NCBI GenBank assembly: GCA_023420795.1
Contig: JAEZVM010000049.1
Coordinates: 1 to 10,864 of the forward strand
Direction: 5' to 3'
Length of the DNA stretch: 10,864 bases
Source: Pseudomonadota bacterium
GTDB taxonomy: Bacteria; Pseudomonadota; Gammaproteobacteria; Burkholderiales; Burkholderiaceae_D
The position numbers and the translations under genes were made by a program. Shown here piece by piece: positions 1-6,804 of this stretch (positions within the stretch are counted from its first letter, which is position 1; the number at the start of each line of letters is the position of its first letter). Under the pieces are notes generated by a model. The model was not told where the DNA came from, searched no databases, and was given only the letters and a program-made list of their open reading frames with translations.

Positions 1-30
1 AAATGCAGGCCGCTTTATCAGGCGGCCTGC
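1..30 (-). terminator. Intrinsic terminator after the M48 protease gene
   Basis: On the minus strand a perfect 9-bp stem, GCAGGCCGC (30-22) with GCGGCCTGC (13-5), closes an 8-nt loop and is followed by ATTT, where the window ends. It begins 4 nt past the protease stop codon. The U tract is cut by the window edge, so its full length cannot be seen, but stem strength and position fit a Rho-independent terminator for the metX-metW-ampG-protease unit. Confidence 0.8.
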
Positions 31-34
31 GTCA

Positions 35-931
35 TTATCTGATCGGAGCGATGCTCTTCACATTGCTCTGGTAAGGCGGCAGCGCAGTCAGCGGCTTGCC
101 CTTCGCCTTCGCATACAGCGGCATCACTGCCGGCATCTGCTTCTCCATCTCTGCGATGCGGTTCTTGCCCGCCGGGTGCGTGGAAAACCACTGCGGCATG
201 TTGTTCTGGCTGACCATTCCCATCTTCTGCCACAGCGCGATGCCGGCGCGCGGATCGTAGCCGGCGCGGGCCACGATATCGAGGCCAACCAGATCGGCTT
301 CGGTTTCGTCGCTGCGCGAGAACGTCATCATCGCCAGGTTAGCACCAAGCCCCGTCGCCGCACCGGTCAGGTTCGGATCGACACCGAGCACCGCCGACAG
401 GCCGAGCCCGAGCAGCTTCGCGCCCGCGTTGGTCAGGTTCGATTTCGCGACGCGTTCGCGCCCATGCTCGCGCAGCGCATGCGCGATTTCATGCCCCATC
501 ACGATCGCGACTTCATCGTCGGTCAGCTTCAGTGTGTTCAGCAGGCCGCTGAAGAAGGCGATTTTCCCGCCGGGCATGCAGAACGCATTGATCTCCTTGG
601 CGTCGATCAGGTTGACTTCCCATTGCCATTCGTTCGCGCGCTGGTTCCAGCGCTCGGCATGCGGAATGATCCGGTTCGCAATCTGGCGCAGGCGCTGCAC
701 CTGCGGATCGCTCGCCGGCACCAGCGCGCCCTGCTTGCCCGCCTGCTGCTTCATCGCGTCGTACTGCTGCAGCGATGCCGCTTCCAGCTCCGCTTCTGGC
801 ACCAGCTTGCGCAGCGACGACATTTCATCGACCTGGACGCCCTCCCGGTTGGCTTCGTCCTTTGCGGCTGCGTAGGAAGTTACGCCCGCCAGCGCCATCA
901 GCGTCAGAACGGTCGGAATCAAACGTGTCAT
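35..931 (-). CDS. Secreted M48-family zinc metalloprotease
   Basis: This 298-residue protein is a peptidase of the M48 (Ste24/HtpX/LoiP-BepA-like) family, probably a periplasmic quality-control protease. Residues 1-23 form a signal peptide with a hydrophobic core ending in AAA before Lys24. There is no lipobox Cys, unlike E. coli LoiP. The zinc site is visible as HEIAH (His147, Glu148, His151), with the downstream SRSDETEAD motif (205-213), in which Glu209 should be the third ligand. PGGKIAFFSGLL (120-131) and THPAGKNRI (251-259) are further family blocks. The C-terminal part has no TPR domain, so it is not a full BepA. The ATG has an AAAGG ribosome binding site about 8 nt upstream. The gene starts 21 nt after the ampG stop, so the two are probably cotranscribed. 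The substrate cannot be told from the sequence. Confidence 0.93.
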   Translation of the reverse strand: MTRLIPTVLTLMALAGVTSYAAAKDEANREGVQVDEMSSLRKLVPEAELEAASLQQYDAMKQQAGKQGALVPASDPQVQRLRQIANRIIPHAERWNQRANEWQWEVNLIDAKEINAFCMPGGKIAFFSGLLNTLKLTDDEVAIVMGHEIAHALREHGRERVAKSNLTNAGAKLLGLGLSAVLGVDPNLTGAATGLGANLAMMTFSRSDETEADLVGLDIVARAGYDPRAGIALWQKMGMVSQNNMPQWFSTHPAGKNRIAEMEKQMPAVMPLYAKAKGKPLTALPPYQSNVKSIAPIR

Positions 932-952
932 GTTTCGGCCTTTCTTCTTAAG

Positions 953-2248
953 TCAATGTTGGACGCCATCATCGAGTTTCACGCGCGGCCGGAGCCAGAA
1001 GTAAAGCGCGACAGCCGGGACGATCGCCAGCGTGGTAATCCAGAAGTACGGTGCGTAACCGACCGCCTCGACGATGCGGCCGGAATAGAAGCCGAGCACC
1101 TTGCCCGGCAATGTGATCAGCGAACTGAACAACGCATATTGCGTCGCGGTGTAGCGCTGGTTCACCAGTGCCGACAGATAGGCAACGGCGGTGGTGCCGA
1201 GCAGGCCCTGCGCGAGGTTTTCACCGGAAATCACCAGCGTCAGCATGCGCACGTCGCCATTGGCACCGATCAGCCACAGATACAGCAGGTTGCTCGCCGC
1301 GCCCAGCACGATGCCGGCCAGCAGCCCGCGCTCCACGCCCCAGCGCGCGACCGCGATGCCTCCGAGGAAAGCACCGGCGATGCCGACCCAGATGCCATAG
1401 ACCTTGGATACGGCGGCGATCTCCGTCTTGGTAAAGCCCTGATCGAGATAGAACGGCCCCATGATCCCGCCGACCAGCGCCTGGTCCGATACCTTGAACA
1501 GCAGGATGAACAGCAGGATCAGCAGACCGACCCGGCCGCCGAAGCGGCGGAAGAAATCGGCGAAGGGCTCGACGACGCCTTCGCGCAGACCTTCCGCCCA
1601 GCTCTGTGCGCGCACACGCAGCACATCCGGCTCGCGCGCCATCAGGTTGACCACGATGGGCACGAGCATGCACAGCGCCATGACCCGGTACACATTCGAC
1701 CAGACGGTGTAATCAGCCAGCACCAGCGCCAGCGCGCCGGTCACGATCAGTGCGATCCGGTAGCCGAGCGAATAGGTCGCCACCAGCGCACCCTGTGCCT
1801 CGGCCGGCGCGATCTCGATGCGGTACGCATCGACCGCGATGTCCAGCGTGGCGCCGGCGAAGGCGACGACGAGCGTCAGGCCGACGAACAGCCCGAGCTG
1901 CGACGGGGTGACCGACGCCATTGACGCCAAGCCGATCATCACCAGCACCTGCGCCAGCAGCAGCCAGCTGCGCCGCTGGCCGAGCCGACCGAGAACCGGC
2001 AGCCGCACGCGATCGATGAACGGCGCCCACAGGAACTTGAACGAATACGCCATGCCCGCGCTGGCGATCATCGTGATGTCCTTCAGCGTGATGCCGTTTT
2101 CCTTCAGCCAATAGGCAAGCGTGCCGGCCACCAGTAGGAAGGGCAGGCCGGACGCGAAGCCGAAGAAGAACATGGTCCAGGCGGATGGCTGCAAAAAGGC
2201 GTCGCGGATGCGCGCGCCGTTCTTGTTCTCTCCCTCTTTTTTGCTCAT
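953..2248 (-). CDS. ampG: AmpG-type MFS permease (muropeptide uptake family)
   Basis: This 431-residue inner-membrane protein has about 12 hydrophobic segments and belongs to the AmpG/PAT branch of the major facilitator superfamily. In enterobacteria AmpG brings GlcNAc-anhydroMurNAc peptides from wall turnover into the cytoplasm for recycling, and this influences AmpC beta-lactamase induction. Family marks are the first helix with FFGFASGLPFLLVAGTLAYW (28-47), the following LWAPFIDR loop (72-79), and DIAVDAYRIE, which resembles the DxxVDAxRxE motif of AmpG. It is shorter than E. coli AmpG (491 residues, 14 helices) and apparently lacks the two extra helices. It lies 77 nt after metW with no terminator between, so it is probably part of the same transcript. 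Substrate is inferred from family only; other PAT-family transporters carry different cargo. Confidence 0.85.
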   Translation of the reverse strand: MSKKEGENKNGARIRDAFLQPSAWTMFFFGFASGLPFLLVAGTLAYWLKENGITLKDITMIASAGMAYSFKFLWAPFIDRVRLPVLGRLGQRRSWLLLAQVLVMIGLASMASVTPSQLGLFVGLTLVVAFAGATLDIAVDAYRIEIAPAEAQGALVATYSLGYRIALIVTGALALVLADYTVWSNVYRVMALCMLVPIVVNLMAREPDVLRVRAQSWAEGLREGVVEPFADFFRRFGGRVGLLILLFILLFKVSDQALVGGIMGPFYLDQGFTKTEIAAVSKVYGIWVGIAGAFLGGIAVARWGVERGLLAGIVLGAASNLLYLWLIGANGDVRMLTLVISGENLAQGLLGTTAVAYLSALVNQRYTATQYALFSSLITLPGKVLGFYSGRIVEAVGYAPYFWITTLAIVPAVALYFWLRPRVKLDDGVQH

Positions 2249-2325
2249 CCGGCTTTTCCACTATGACGGCACAGGGTCGAAGGACCGCGGGCCGGTGCAA
2301 CTCAAACAACATTCATTCCGCGCCC

Positions 2326-2946
2326 TCAGGCTACGGTCATGCAGATCTTTTTGCGCAGTCTGAACACGGCAAGGCTGCCGCGCCAGTTTGGCAGGAATGA
2401 AACAGGCTTGCCTTCGTGCAAGGCGATGCATTCCAGCACTTCGAGCCCGACTTTGTTCGCAAGTTCCTCGAAGTCCTTGATCGTCGCGCAGCGCACGTTC
2501 GGCGTGTCATACCATTCATACGGCAGCGACTTCGACACCGGCATGCGGCCGCGCAGCAGCGACACGCGGTGCGGCCAGTAGGCGAAGTTCGGGAAGGAGA
2601 CGATCGCCTCGCGGCCGACGCGTGCGATATCGGCAAGGATGTCTTCGACGTTCTTCATCATCTGCAGCGCCGACAGGCACAGCACCATATCGAATGCATT
2701 ATCGGCAAACATCGCCATCCCGGACTCCAGATCCTGCTGGATTACCGCTACACCGCGGTTCACGCACAACGGAATCTTGCGATCGTCGATCTCGACGCCG
2801 TAGCCAAGGCACTGCTTGTCGGTCTGCAAATAGTCGAGCATGACACCGTCGCCGCAGCCGAGGTCGAGCACCTGCGAGCCGTTGCGCACCCAGTGTGCGA
2901 TGAAGGCGAGGTCGGGGCGCAGCGTGACCAGTTCACGGAACTTCAT
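2326..2946 (-). CDS. metW: Methionine biosynthesis protein MetW (methyltransferase-like)
   Basis: This 206-residue protein has a class I SAM-dependent methyltransferase fold. Motif I is LDLGCGDG (27-34), followed by the acidic-loop motif GVEID (50-54) and QQDLE (70-74). SFPNFAYW (117-124) and PYEWYDTPN (142-150) are typical of MetW. MetW is almost always encoded directly after metX in proteobacteria and is needed with MetX for homoserine acylation in several of them; its own methyl acceptor is not established. Its ATG overlaps the metX TGA in an ATGA arrangement, so translation is probably coupled and the two are made in step. The C-terminal tail after RLRKK is short and not conserved as far as I recall. 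Confidence 0.93.
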   Translation of the reverse strand: MKFRELVTLRPDLAFIAHWVRNGSQVLDLGCGDGVMLDYLQTDKQCLGYGVEIDDRKIPLCVNRGVAVIQQDLESGMAMFADNAFDMVLCLSALQMMKNVEDILADIARVGREAIVSFPNFAYWPHRVSLLRGRMPVSKSLPYEWYDTPNVRCATIKDFEELANKVGLEVLECIALHEGKPVSFLPNWRGSLAVFRLRKKICMTVA

Positions 2947-4091
2947 GCGCGGCCTCCCTTGTTCAGGTCTTGCCAGACGCGGTCGTAATATGCGCGCACG
3001 ACATTCATGTAGCGGGGGTCCTCCAGCAAAAAGGCATCATGGCCGTGCGGCGCATCGATTTCCGCATAGCTGACGCGGCGCTTGTTGTTGACCAGCGCCT
3101 GCACGATCTCGCGGCTGCGCTCCGGCGAGAAGCGCCAGTCGGTGGTGAACGACACCAGCAGGAAATCCGCCTTCGTGTCCGCCAATGCCTTGGTCAGGTC
3201 GTCGTCATGCGCGTGCGCCGGATCGAAATAGTCGAGCGCCTTGGTAATCAGCAGATAAGTGTTGGCGTCGAAGTATTCGGAAAACTTGTCGCCCTGATAG
3301 CGCAGATACGATTCGATCTCGAAATCGATGTTGTAGCTGAACTGATAATCGCCGTTGCGCAGGCTGCGGCCGAACTTCTCCGCCATGCTGTCGTCCGACA
3401 GATAGGTGATGTGGCCAACCATGCGCGCCACGCGCAGGCCGCGCTTGGGTACCACGCCGTGCTCGTAGTAATGGCCGCCGTGAAAATCCGGATCGGTCAG
3501 GATCGCCTGACGCGCGACGTCGTTGAACGCGATGTTCTGCGCGGAGAGCTTTGGCGTGGAGGCGATCACCACGCAATGCCGCACCCGCTCCGGGAACAGA
3601 AGGCTCCACGACAGCGCCTGCATGCCGCCGAGCGAACCGCCCATCACCGCCGCGAATCGTTCGATGCCGAGCCGGTCCGCCAACCGGGCCTGCGCGCGCA
3701 CCCAGTCCTCCACCGTCACTACCGGGAAGTCCGCGCCATACGGCTTACCGGTTGCCGGATTGGTATGCATCGGGCCGGTCGAACCGAAGCAGGAGCCGGG
3801 ATTGTTGACGCCGATGACGAAGAAGCGGTCGGTATCGACCGGCTTGCCCGGCCCGACCATGTTGTCCCACCAGCCGGTATTCATGCTGCCGTCGGCGCGC
3901 TCGTACATGCCGGCGACGTGATGCGACGCGTTCAGCGCGTGGCAGATCAGCACTGCGTTGGAACGGTCAGCATTGAGCGTCCCGTAGGTTTCATACATCA
4001 GCGTATAGTCGGACAGGGATGCGCCGCCGGCCAGCGGCAGCGGCTCCGAAAAATGCATCGATTGCGGCGAAACGATTCCTAGAGGTGACAT
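2943..4091 (-). CDS. metX: Homoserine O-acyltransferase (acetyl- or succinyl-) MetX
   Basis: This 382-residue cytoplasmic alpha/beta-hydrolase-fold enzyme acylates the hydroxyl of L-homoserine, the first committed step to methionine. The nucleophile lies in GGSLGGMQAL (151-160, Ser153), the acid is Asp318 in FTTDWRFSP, and the histidine is His351 in APHGHDAF. HALNASHHVAG (51-61) forms the oxyanion region. I chose the ATG at 4091 (MSPLGIVSPQSMHF) because it has a GGAA ribosome binding site and matches the usual N-terminus; a TTG 63 nt upstream would run the frame back through the terminator hairpins. Family members in metW-bearing betaproteobacteria are often assigned as succinyltransferases (MetXS), so the acyl donor is left open. 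Expression is probably set by the SAM-II leader upstream. Confidence 0.95.
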   Translation of the reverse strand: MSPLGIVSPQSMHFSEPLPLAGGASLSDYTLMYETYGTLNADRSNAVLICHALNASHHVAGMYERADGSMNTGWWDNMVGPGKPVDTDRFFVIGVNNPGSCFGSTGPMHTNPATGKPYGADFPVVTVEDWVRAQARLADRLGIERFAAVMGGSLGGMQALSWSLLFPERVRHCVVIASTPKLSAQNIAFNDVARQAILTDPDFHGGHYYEHGVVPKRGLRVARMVGHITYLSDDSMAEKFGRSLRNGDYQFSYNIDFEIESYLRYQGDKFSEYFDANTYLLITKALDYFDPAHAHDDDLTKALADTKADFLLVSFTTDWRFSPERSREIVQALVNNKRRVSYAEIDAPHGHDAFLLEDPRYMNVVRAYYDRVWQDLNKGGRA

Positions 4092-4099
4092 AGCGTTCC

Positions 4100-4147
4100 A
4101 AAAAACGGCGCATCTCCGCAGCGACCACGCTGCGCACCGATACGCCG
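4100..4147 (-). terminator. Second hairpin with U6 tract next to the metX ribosome binding site
   Basis: On the minus strand CGGCGTAT (4147-4140) pairs with ATGCGCCG (4113-4106), including one G-U pair. Inside, CGCAGCG (4134-4128) pairs with CGCTGCG (4123-4117) around a TGGT loop. Six Ts follow at 4105-4100, directly before the GGAA of metX. It looks like a second intrinsic terminator or a structure that controls access to the metX start. The internal loop between the two stems makes termination strength uncertain. Confidence 0.55.
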
Positions 4148-4152
4148 GAAAC

Positions 4153-4185
4153 AAAAAAGCCCGACAGCAATCTGCTTATCGGGCT
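4153..4185 (-). terminator. Intrinsic terminator in the metX leader (also the first one after ptsI)
   Basis: On the minus strand AGCCCGA (4185-4179) pairs with TCGGGCT (4164-4158). An inner AGCA/TGCT stem stacks inside it, and six Ts follow (4158-4153). It lies about 140 nt past the ptsI stop and 60 nt before the metX start codon. Since a promoter and a SAM-II aptamer lie just upstream, I read it as the off-state of a transcriptional attenuator that can also catch transcripts running out of ptsI. Confidence 0.85.
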
Positions 4186-4219
4186 AAATTCGGAGCTTAT
4201 TTGTAAGCGCGCTTTAGCC
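4182..4219 (-). promoter_or_regulatory. Antiterminator hairpin of the metX leader
   Basis: On the minus strand GGCTAAA (4219-4213) is the exact complement of TTTAGCC (4188-4182). Between them GCTTA (4208-4204) and TAAGC (4199-4195) form a second perfect stem with a CAAA loop. The 3' arm shares AGCC (4185-4182) with the 5' arm of the terminator at 4153-4185, so the two cannot form together. The 5' arm contains the conserved GCTAAA of the SAM-II aptamer, which links ligand binding to the choice of fold. Confidence 0.75.
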
Positions 4220-4262
4220 GTATTTATCAAGCGCCCGCAAGCTGATCGTCAAATCGGCGCAT
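4213..4262 (-). promoter_or_regulatory. SAM-II riboswitch aptamer upstream of metX
   Basis: The minus-strand RNA matches the SAM-II class (pseudoknot aptamer that binds S-adenosylmethionine). In order it has the P1 5' strand GCGCC (4260-4256), the conserved GATTTG, the AGCTTGC segment of the loop, the P1 3' strand GGCGC (4235-4231), and then GATAAATACGGCTAAA (4228-4213), which resembles GAUAAAUGUAGCUAAA of the well-studied metX example from marine metagenomic DNA. AGC of the loop can pair with GCT of the 3' strand, as expected for the pseudoknot; I could not resolve every pseudoknot pair by eye. The predicted transcription start is only about 2 nt before P1. Members are best known from alphaproteobacterial metA and metX leaders. 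Confidence 0.88.
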
Positions 4263-4268
4263 TGCGTA

Positions 4269-4297
4269 AGAATAACCAAGACGATTCCGCGCGTCAA
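4269..4297 (-). promoter_or_regulatory. Sigma70-type promoter for metX
   Basis: On the minus strand TTGACG (4297-4292) is separated by 17 nt from TATTCT (4274-4269). These match the -35 and -10 consensus at 5 and 4 of 6 positions. Predicted initiation near 4262 places the start right before the SAM-II P1 helix. The -35 box begins only 25 nt after the ptsI stop codon, so ptsI transcription would run into it. Confidence 0.6.
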
Positions 4298-4322
4298 ACC
4301 TGAGAGCAACGTCAGCAGGCTG

Positions 4323-6068
4323 TCAGAGCGCGCGCAGCTGCGCCACTGCCTCGTCGATCGACTCCGGCTCCATCATGCGCAATATCTTCCTGGTCTGCGC
4401 CGCAATCGCATTCAGGTCGGTGTTCAGGATTTCCTGCTTGACCGACAGGATCTGCGTCGGATGCATCGAAAATTCGCGCAGCCCCATGCCGAGCAGCAGC
4501 CGGGTCAACTTCGTATCGCCGGCCATCTCGCCGCATACCGCCACCGGCGTGCCGGCCTTGGCGGCGATCGCGATCGTGCTCGACAGCAAGTACAGGATTG
4601 CCGGATGCAGCGGGTTGTACAGATGCGCAACCTCATGGTCGGCGCGGTCGATCGCCAGCGTGTACTGGATCAGGTCGTTGGTACCGATCGACAGGAAATC
4701 CATGCGCTTGACGAACATCGGCAGCGCGAGCGCCGCCGCCGGAATCTCGATCATCGCGCCGATCGGAATCAGCGGATCGAATTTCCTGTTCGCCTCGCGC
4801 AGCTGCGTCTTGGCCTGCTCGATCATCGCCAGCGTCTGGTCGATTTCACTTGCATGCGCGAGCATCGGAATCAGCAGCTTGACCGGGCCGTAGGCGGAAG
4901 CACGCAGAATCGCGCGCAGCTGCGCCATGAACATCTGCGGTTCGGCCAGGCAGAAACGGATCGCGCGCAGACCGAGCGCGGGGTTGAGCGAGGTCTGCTC
5001 GGCCGCGTCGAGCGGCTTGTCGGCGCCGATGTCGAGCGTGCGGATCGTCACCGGCCGGCCCTTCATCGACACCACCGCCTGCCGGTAGGACTCGAACTGC
5101 TCGTCTTCCGACGGCAGCTTGTGCACGAAGCCGGCACGGCCCATGAACAGGAACTCGGAGCGGAACAGGCCGACGCCCATCGCGCCGCCATCGAGCGCGC
5201 CCGAGCAATCCTCCGGCAATTCAATATTGGCCAGCAGCGTGATTTCGGTGCCGTCGCGGGTGACGGCCGGCGTCTTCTTCAGCTTGCTGAGTTTTTTCCG
5301 CTCGCGCAGCAGGCGCGCCTGCCGTTCGCGGTATTGCTCCAGCACGTTCGGCGTCGGATCGACGATTACCACGCCGGCATCACCGTCGATGATCACCCAG
5401 TCATCCTGCTGGATCAGCGCCGACGCATTGAACATGCCGACCGCCGCCGGGATGTCGAGGCTGCGCGCGACAATCGCGGTATGGGAGTTCTGCCCGCCCA
5501 GATCGGTGACGAAGCCGCCGAACGACCTGTCCTTGAATTGCAGCATGTCGGCCGGTGAAATATCGTGCGCGACGACGATCATGCGGCTGGCGGATTCGTC
5601 CTTTTCGCCGGGAATCTGTAGCGCGCTGCCGGTCAGCACTTTCAGTACCCGCTCGCCCACCTGCTGGATATCGCTCTTGCGCTCGCGCAGGTAGGCATCC
5701 TCGATCTCATCGAACTGCGCGGACAGTTCGTCAATCTGCGTAACCAGCGCCCATTCCGCGTTGTAATAGCGGGTGCGGATGATATCGAGCGGCATTTCCG
5801 ACAGCATCGGGTCGGACAGGATCAGCGCATGCACGTCGATGAATGCACCGAGCTCCGCCGGCGCATCCTTCGGCAATTCATTCCAGATGGTCTGCAGTTC
5901 CTTGTGAACGGCGGCAATCGCCTTTTGCAGGCGCTGTACCTCGGCCTCGACCTGCTCCTGCGGAATCAGGTAATGCTTCACATCCAGCGCCGCCGGCGCG
6001 AGCAGATGCGCCCGGCCGATCGCAATGCCGCGCGAAACCGGAATGCCGTGGAGCGTGAAGGAAGCCAT
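4323..6068 (-). CDS. ptsI: PTS enzyme I (phosphoenolpyruvate-protein phosphotransferase)
   Basis: This 581-residue cytoplasmic protein takes phosphate from phosphoenolpyruvate and passes it to HPr. The N-terminal HPr-binding and phosphohistidine domains carry GGQNSHTAIVAR (191-202) with active His196. The C-terminal TIM-barrel PEP-binding domain shows TLDIGADKP (344-352), IGTNDLIQYTLAIDR (461-475) and VCGEMAGD (511-518) with the proton donor Cys512. Length and start match ordinary EI; there is no GAF domain, so this is not PtsP of the nitrogen PTS. The ATG lies 24 nt after the ptsH stop; I see no clear Shine-Dalgarno sequence, so translational coupling to ptsH is possible. No EIIB or EIIC gene is in the window, which suggests a regulatory phosphorelay. 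The next terminator-like structure is 140 nt downstream, beyond the metX promoter. Confidence 0.96.
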   Translation of the reverse strand: MASFTLHGIPVSRGIAIGRAHLLAPAALDVKHYLIPQEQVEAEVQRLQKAIAAVHKELQTIWNELPKDAPAELGAFIDVHALILSDPMLSEMPLDIIRTRYYNAEWALVTQIDELSAQFDEIEDAYLRERKSDIQQVGERVLKVLTGSALQIPGEKDESASRMIVVAHDISPADMLQFKDRSFGGFVTDLGGQNSHTAIVARSLDIPAAVGMFNASALIQQDDWVIIDGDAGVVIVDPTPNVLEQYRERQARLLRERKKLSKLKKTPAVTRDGTEITLLANIELPEDCSGALDGGAMGVGLFRSEFLFMGRAGFVHKLPSEDEQFESYRQAVVSMKGRPVTIRTLDIGADKPLDAAEQTSLNPALGLRAIRFCLAEPQMFMAQLRAILRASAYGPVKLLIPMLAHASEIDQTLAMIEQAKTQLREANRKFDPLIPIGAMIEIPAAALALPMFVKRMDFLSIGTNDLIQYTLAIDRADHEVAHLYNPLHPAILYLLSSTIAIAAKAGTPVAVCGEMAGDTKLTRLLLGMGLREFSMHPTQILSVKQEILNTDLNAIAAQTRKILRMMEPESIDEAVAQLRAL

Positions 6069-6092
6069 TGCGTGCGGATTCGGTGTGTGTCT

Positions 6093-6362
6093 TTACTCGC
6101 CTTCGCCGAACTTATTCTCGATCAGCTCGGTCAACGCGTCAAAGCAGGCCTGCTCGTCCGCACCATCGGTTTCGAGCGTGACTTTCGCGCCCTTGCCTGC
6201 CGCCAGCATCATCACGCCCATGATAGATTTGGCGTTGACGCGACGGCCATTGCGCGTCATCCAGACATCACTCTTGTACTTCGCCGCGAGCTGCGTGAGC
6301 TTGGCCGATGCCCGCGCATGCAGGCCCAGCTTGTTGATGATTTCGATTTCCTGTTGAATCAT
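6093..6362 (-). CDS. ptsH: HPr phosphocarrier protein
   Basis: This 89-residue cytoplasmic protein relays phosphate between enzyme I and EIIA proteins. The active His15 lies in KLGLHARASAKL (11-22). The second regulatory site is also present: Ser46 in VNAKSIMGVMML (42-53), with the surrounding context recognised by HPr kinase/phosphorylase, an enzyme that many betaproteobacteria possess. It lies 17 nt after the EIIA gene and 24 nt before ptsI. The ribosome binding site is weak (ACGAG), so translation may depend on the upstream gene. The presence of both His15 and Ser46 points to dual control by EI and by HprK; hprK itself is not in the window. Confidence 0.96.
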   Translation of the reverse strand: MIQQEIEIINKLGLHARASAKLTQLAAKYKSDVWMTRNGRRVNAKSIMGVMMLAAGKGAKVTLETDGADEQACFDALTELIENKFGEGE

Positions 6363-6379
6363 GTTTGCTCGTTATTGTT

Positions 6380-6787
6380 TTAATTCGGTGACAGCCGCAC
6401 GCGATTATCGACGCGCACCGCGCCGCTCTGTCCGCCGGCCAGGGCCATTTCGACCACTACATCCAGCGTGTCATTGCGGTACGTCAGCGCGCGCAGCAGC
6501 ATCGGCAGGCTGATACCGGCGATGACATCAATGTGGCCGGGGTTGCACAGCCGCAGTGTGCAATTGGAGGGCGTACCGCCCATGACGTCGGTGATGACGA
6601 GCACGCCGGAACCATCGTCGATGCGCTCGATTGCTTCCTGCGCGAGACGATTGACTTCGGCAGTATCCTGATCGGCGCGCACGTCGATCGCTTCCATTCT
6701 TTCGGGGCGCGCGCGAAACACATGCGTGGCCGCCTCGATGAAGGCGGCCCCGAGGGGTTCATGCGTCAACAGAAGAATTCCGATCAT
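6380..6787 (-). CDS. PTS EIIA component, mannose/fructose family
   Basis: This 135-residue protein is a free-standing EIIA of the mannose (PTS-Man) superfamily. MIGILLLTHEPLG places the phosphorylated histidine at position 9, and ITDVMGGTPSN (65-75) with Asp67 is the second family signature. It would accept phosphate from HPr-His15. With no EIIB/C partner in view it may end in signalling rather than sugar uptake, as proposed for the incomplete PTS of Neisseria and related betaproteobacteria. I chose the ATG at 6787, which has AGGG about 6 nt upstream and gives the canonical N-terminus; a GTG 30 nt upstream adds ten residues unlike the family. The gene starts 123 nt after gshB, the largest gap in this cluster, where a separate promoter is possible. 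Confidence 0.92.
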   Translation of the reverse strand: MIGILLLTHEPLGAAFIEAATHVFRARPERMEAIDVRADQDTAEVNRLAQEAIERIDDGSGVLVITDVMGGTPSNCTLRLCNPGHIDVIAGISLPMLLRALTYRNDTLDVVVEMALAGGQSGAVRVDNRVRLSPN

Positions 6788-6804
6788 GCTTGCCCTGGCC
6801 CGAA

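Noticed and set aside
176..1924. 582-codon open frame on the plus strand opposite the protease and ampG
   Set aside because: It runs antisense to two clearly recognisable genes, is rich in Arg, His and Gln with no domain, and bridges their junction. It is a shadow of GC-rich codon usage. The same applies to the long plus-strand frames at 2970-4082 and 4461-5558.
4092..4154. Upstream TTG start for metX giving 21 more residues
   Set aside because: The extension would translate the terminator-like hairpin and lacks family similarity; the ATG at 4091 has a ribosome binding site and the usual N-terminus.
4223..4252. TTGACG-18-GATAAA, which looks like a second metX promoter
   Set aside because: Both hexamers fall on conserved parts of the SAM-II aptamer (GATTTGACG and GATAAAT), which explains them better than a promoter.
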